This document shows positions 62,401 to 64,000 of a stretch of DNA of 64,000 nt, one piece after another (positions within the stretch are counted from its first letter, which is position 1; each line of letters starts with the position of its first letter). The notes under the pieces were generated by a model that did no database searches, was not told the origin of the DNA, and saw nothing but the letters and a program-made list of their open reading frames with translations. A program made the position numbers and the translations under genes. The DNA comes from Pseudomonas piscis (lineage in GTDB: Bacteria > Pseudomonadota > Gammaproteobacteria > Pseudomonadales > Pseudomonadaceae): positions 62,001 through 126,000 of the forward strand of contig NZ_WHUV01000005.1 of assembly GCF_009380155.1 (NCBI RefSeq), in the 5' to 3' direction.

Positions 62401-63011
62401 TGCTTGCTCAGGCGGGCATCGAGCTGCTCGCCGTCGAAACGCGCCACCAGCGCCCCGATCACCCGGTCCTGGCGGGTGCGCGACTCATAGACCGGCACCG
62501 CCATGTAGAACATCCGCGTACCGGTACTGCGGCTGATCGCGCCATAGACGCTGCTGCCCCCCGCCAGCGCCACCTTGAAGTAGGGCCGGAAGGCCACGTT
62601 CAACCCCAGCGGCGCCCGGCCCTGGTGGTCATGGGCGGCCACCACCACGCCGTCCCGGTCGAGGACGAAGGCGTGGTTGGCGCCCAGCACCATGGCCAGC
62701 GCCTTGAGCGGGATAGCCGCGCGCTCCAGCAGCTCGGCGCTGGGCTCGCGCTCCAGGATCACCTGCTTCAGCGAGGGGGTGTGACGCCCGAGAATGGACA
62801 AGGCGCCAATGGCAAAACCGTCGGACTTCCATTGCTGCAGGTCCGCCGCGTACTCCCGTGCCTGCATCTGGCTGCCGGCCCGGTAGACGTCCTCGACCTG
62901 CAGGCGATAACCGTTGCCCAGGACCACCGCGGCAGCGACCGCGAGCGCCACGCCCAGTGCATAACAACAGCCCCGGTGGCTGTCGAAGAAGTTGGTCAAC
63001 CTGTGCAACAC
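59409..63011 (-). CDS. Large membrane hybrid sensor kinase (Cache-PAS-PAS-HK-REC-HPt)
   Basis: Protein of 1200 residues. Helices at about 15-37 and 305-335 flank a periplasmic dCache-like sensor (40-300). Then come PAS (345-470) and PAS/PAC (480-600), the histidine kinase with H625 (SMSHEIRTPLN) and ATPase G-boxes (GSGLGLTIAKK), a receiver with D926 (VLMDCQMPVMDG), and a C-terminal HPt with H1070 (HGLQGAAGN). A complete phosphorelay chain is therefore in one protein. The start is GTG 63011, with an in-frame stop four codons upstream. No output regulator is adjacent. Confidence 0.86.
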   Translation of the reverse strand: MLHRLTNFFDSHRGCCYALGVALAVAAAVVLGNGYRLQVEDVYRAGSQMQAREYAADLQQWKSDGFAIGALSILGRHTPSLKQVILEREPSAELLERAAIPLKALAMVLGANHAFVLDRDGVVVAAHDHQGRAPLGLNVAFRPYFKVALAGGSSVYGAISRSTGTRMFYMAVPVYESRTRQDRVIGALVARFDGEQLDARLSKQYGDDLKMLLSPSGVVVAASVPEFLLKADRAWSLPEFSARSAGQFGDYPFVHGVPQRLPFDVHQPLVKLEGRRYSLSRVEFDWNDPSGPWTLVTLGDLDGVLPAGQVLLIEGLSAAVFLLLLWGGVRRLGDARRHKADLARIEQSERRLDLALQSGALGLWDWNVSQGIVINNDVWLRILGYSKEELDQAFGHGLDRWACLVHPQDHGPVLARLQAHLDGEASEYRAEYRMRSKSGRWLWVLDIGRVMQRDAAGAPTRVTGVLQDITEAVQVQQSIVDSQGKLQSMIANIPGVVFRSLPDAARTMVFVSDAIDGLCGFTAAHFLAGHSYRERVHPDDLEAFDRCLGHASYMLEYRIITASQEVRWVYDKGQTIVVDGVPQYLDGVIFDISERKAAEALVQRARRDAELATQAKSEFLDSMSHEIRTPLNAIIGMAHLVQDMPLERAQRDCIEKIDRAARHLVGTINSVLDLSKIEAGKLGLEQVCFDLRELVDDVLLLVRQRAQEKALQLRLDIPAALPRCYLGDPARLAQVLTNLVDNSIKFTEAGDVCIGVCLVRQWDDKVLLCFSVTDSGVGISQEQQLRLFDAFVQADRSISRRYGGSGLGLTIAKKLVQMMQGDIWVRSTPGQGAVFKFNVQLILPRAAQARLPAPSASPAAALCRDPEHGQLLAGSRVLVVEDNRLNQDVLQGLLQRAGARVVLAANGAEALGLLLEDAHFDAVLMDCQMPVMDGYGTTRKIRGYAHLRSLPIIAVTASSQADVQGRVMAAGMDDLVSKPLEVMAFYRTLVRWIKRRKLPLQALAHQLPRAVPAPDHAGIDSALGMAVVNQDLALYHKLLADFRDDQRPTLQRLWSAHAAGDLQCIGFIAHGLQGAAGNIGATALAQAARHLEAQCTAGGDLASSIQQLARCLEPLLAELASLPGVAVEAAAHQRLDHQQRLKLRRLAELLRDHNAQALGLIDELCEQSRCTALRALQERIYRLEFRQAHELLVELGMVQG

Positions 63012-63090
63012 CTCGCCCCTCTACCCCATGAACCCGTATCTGCTGGACCTGTGCCTGGCGAACCTGTACCTGGCGCCCGGCCCCGTGGCC

Positions 63091-64000
63091 TCAGCGCGCC
63101 GCCAGCCGGCGTGGAAACTCCGGCGGCAAAAAATCGCGGTCCGGATCGTAGTCGGCCTTGAGGTAATCACAAAGCGCCTTGAGGTCCTCGGGCGACAAGG
63201 TCCCCACCGCTTGCTTGAGCCGCAGGGTGTCGAGAATGTAGTCGTAGCGGCTGTCGTTGTACTGGCGCACGGCGTTGTACAACTGGCGCTGGGCTTCCAG
63301 CACATCGACGATATTGCGCGTGCCGACCTGCAAGCCCAGCTGCGAAGCCAGCACCGCGCCCTGGTTGGAAATGATCGATTGGCGCCGGGCCCGGACCTGG
63401 TCGGCCCCGCTGTTGAGGCCGCGATGCAGGTTGCGGGTCTGCTCCACCACCTGGCGCCGCAGGTTGTCGTTGAGGTACTCGCGCTGGCTCATCCGCTGGG
63501 AGGCCTCGCGCACTTGGGAGGACGTCTGGCCGCCACTGAACAACGGAATGTTCAATTGCAGGCCGACGGAACGCTGCTGGACATTGCCACCGTAGCCACT
63601 GCCACGGATATCGCTGTTGCCATAACCCAGGTTGTCGTTGTCGCCCACCTGGTAACGCAGCACCGCGTCCAGGGTCGGTGCGTGCCCGGCCTTGCGCGCC
63701 TTGAGGGTCTGCTGCGTCGCCTCCAGGGCATACTGGCTGGCCTGCAAGGTGAGGTTCTGGCGTACCGCGCGATCGACCCAACGCCGCGCGTCGTTGGGCT
63801 CGGGCAGCAGCACCGGCATGTCGTGCCGCAGGCCCTGGAGGGCCGGGTACTGCTGGTGCGTCAAGGTGTCCAGGGCCTCGAAGGCATCGTCGGTGCGCTT
63901 GCGCGCGACAATCCGGTTGGCCTGCGCGGTGTCGTGACCGGCCTCGGCCTGGAGCACATCGGTGCGGTCCGACAGGCCCAGTTGCAAGCCCCTCTGGGCC
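63091..64000 (-). CDS. TolC-family outer-membrane channel (3' part)
   Basis: The gene enters from the right edge; about 300 C-terminal residues are present with the frame open to position 64000. The helical-barrel repeat is visible: NLTLQASQYALEATQQTLKARKAGH, SVGLQLNIPLFSGG (a beta-barrel strand), long helices and the late VLEAQRQLYNAVRQYNDSRYDYILDTLRLKQAVG. Such proteins form outer-membrane exits for type I secretion or efflux. The C-terminal YDPDRDFLPPEF tail resembles channels paired with ABC protein exporters. The partner genes lie outside the window. Confidence 0.85.
   Translation of the reverse strand, partial: AQRGLQLGLSDRTDVLQAEAGHDTAQANRIVARKRTDDAFEALDTLTHQQYPALQGLRHDMPVLLPEPNDARRWVDRAVRQNLTLQASQYALEATQQTLKARKAGHAPTLDAVLRYQVGDNDNLGYGNSDIRGSGYGGNVQQRSVGLQLNIPLFSGGQTSSQVREASQRMSQREYLNDNLRRQVVEQTRNLHRGLNSGADQVRARRQSIISNQGAVLASQLGLQVGTRNIVDVLEAQRQLYNAVRQYNDSRYDYILDTLRLKQAVGTLSPEDLKALCDYLKADYDPDRDFLPPEFPRRLAAR

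Noticed and set aside
60402..63161. 919-codon frame antisense to the large hybrid kinase
   Set aside because: Same high-GC artefact; the opposite strand encodes a complete Cache-PAS-kinase-receiver-HPt protein.

Overview
The window looks like a stretch of chromosome from a fluorescent Pseudomonas (P. fluorescens group; a P. protegens/chlororaphis-like species would fit). The basis is high GC, Pseudomonas-style gene products, the gacA-uvrC-pgsA-tRNA-Gly block with a TTG-started gacA, and a family of inverted extragenic repeats. This is inference from recognised proteins; no database search was possible. I see no insertion sequence, CRISPR array, rRNA or complete prophage.

Layout. 1-193: 5' end of a flavin monooxygenase-like gene. 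608-2981: alternative polyamine branch (carboxynorspermidine decarboxylase and synthase). 3192-4931: secreted M20 dipeptidase. 4974-10569: compact leftward six-gene operon (GT2, exported protein, di-iron ferritin-like protein, GT-B glycosyltransferase, PAP2 phosphatase, fatty-acid desaturase), probably a lipid or glycolipid modification pathway that I cannot match to a named system. 10639-14352: LysR/quinone oxidoreductase pair and hchA with an overlapping LuxR-type regulator. 14534-15037: AT-richer orphan gene. 15459-18698: terminator, tRNA-Gly(GCC), pgsA, uvrC, gacA. 18844-19522: divergent phage-type regulator pair with an ordered operator region. 19529-20745: GNAT and nitrilase genes. 20916-22471: DAHP synthase preceded by two aromatic-rich leader peptides and an attenuator-like hairpin set. 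22589-28558: parvulin and the yejABEF peptide transporter. 28784-34686: sigma-54 activator, GntP permease, 3-hydroxybutyrate dehydrogenase and acetoacetyl-CoA synthetase (ketone-body use). 34866-37733: hybrid kinase and second parvulin. 37796-41262: RidA/IclR/fold-III PLP deaminase/KDG kinase operon. 41798-48421: mostly small or unknown proteins, with rtcB and a DJ-1 protein. 49000-58474: wecB-nfrB-nfrA-DUF4434-diguanylate cyclase-response regulator, a c-di-GMP-controlled surface polysaccharide locus resembling the E. coli N4 glycan receptor system but gathered in one run. 58495-64000: LysR, a 1200-residue hybrid kinase, and the 3' part of a TolC-family gene.

How the parts work together. The NGR-like locus contains a UDP-ManNAc-forming epimerase, a membrane synthase with a putative c-di-GMP-binding MshEN region, an outer-membrane exporter, a periplasmic glycosidase-like protein and a diguanylate cyclase without a canonical inhibitory site. 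The KDG operon can be read as deamination of an amino-sugar acid to KDG, RidA clearance of the imine, and phosphorylation into the Entner-Doudoroff route. The hydroxybutyrate genes form a transport-to-acetoacetyl-CoA pathway behind a good -24/-12 promoter and GAGA/TCTC palindromes. The most novel items are the tandem aromatic leaders, the six-gene lipid/glycosyl operon, the one-locus NGR-like system and the 10-bp-phased TTGAAC sites.
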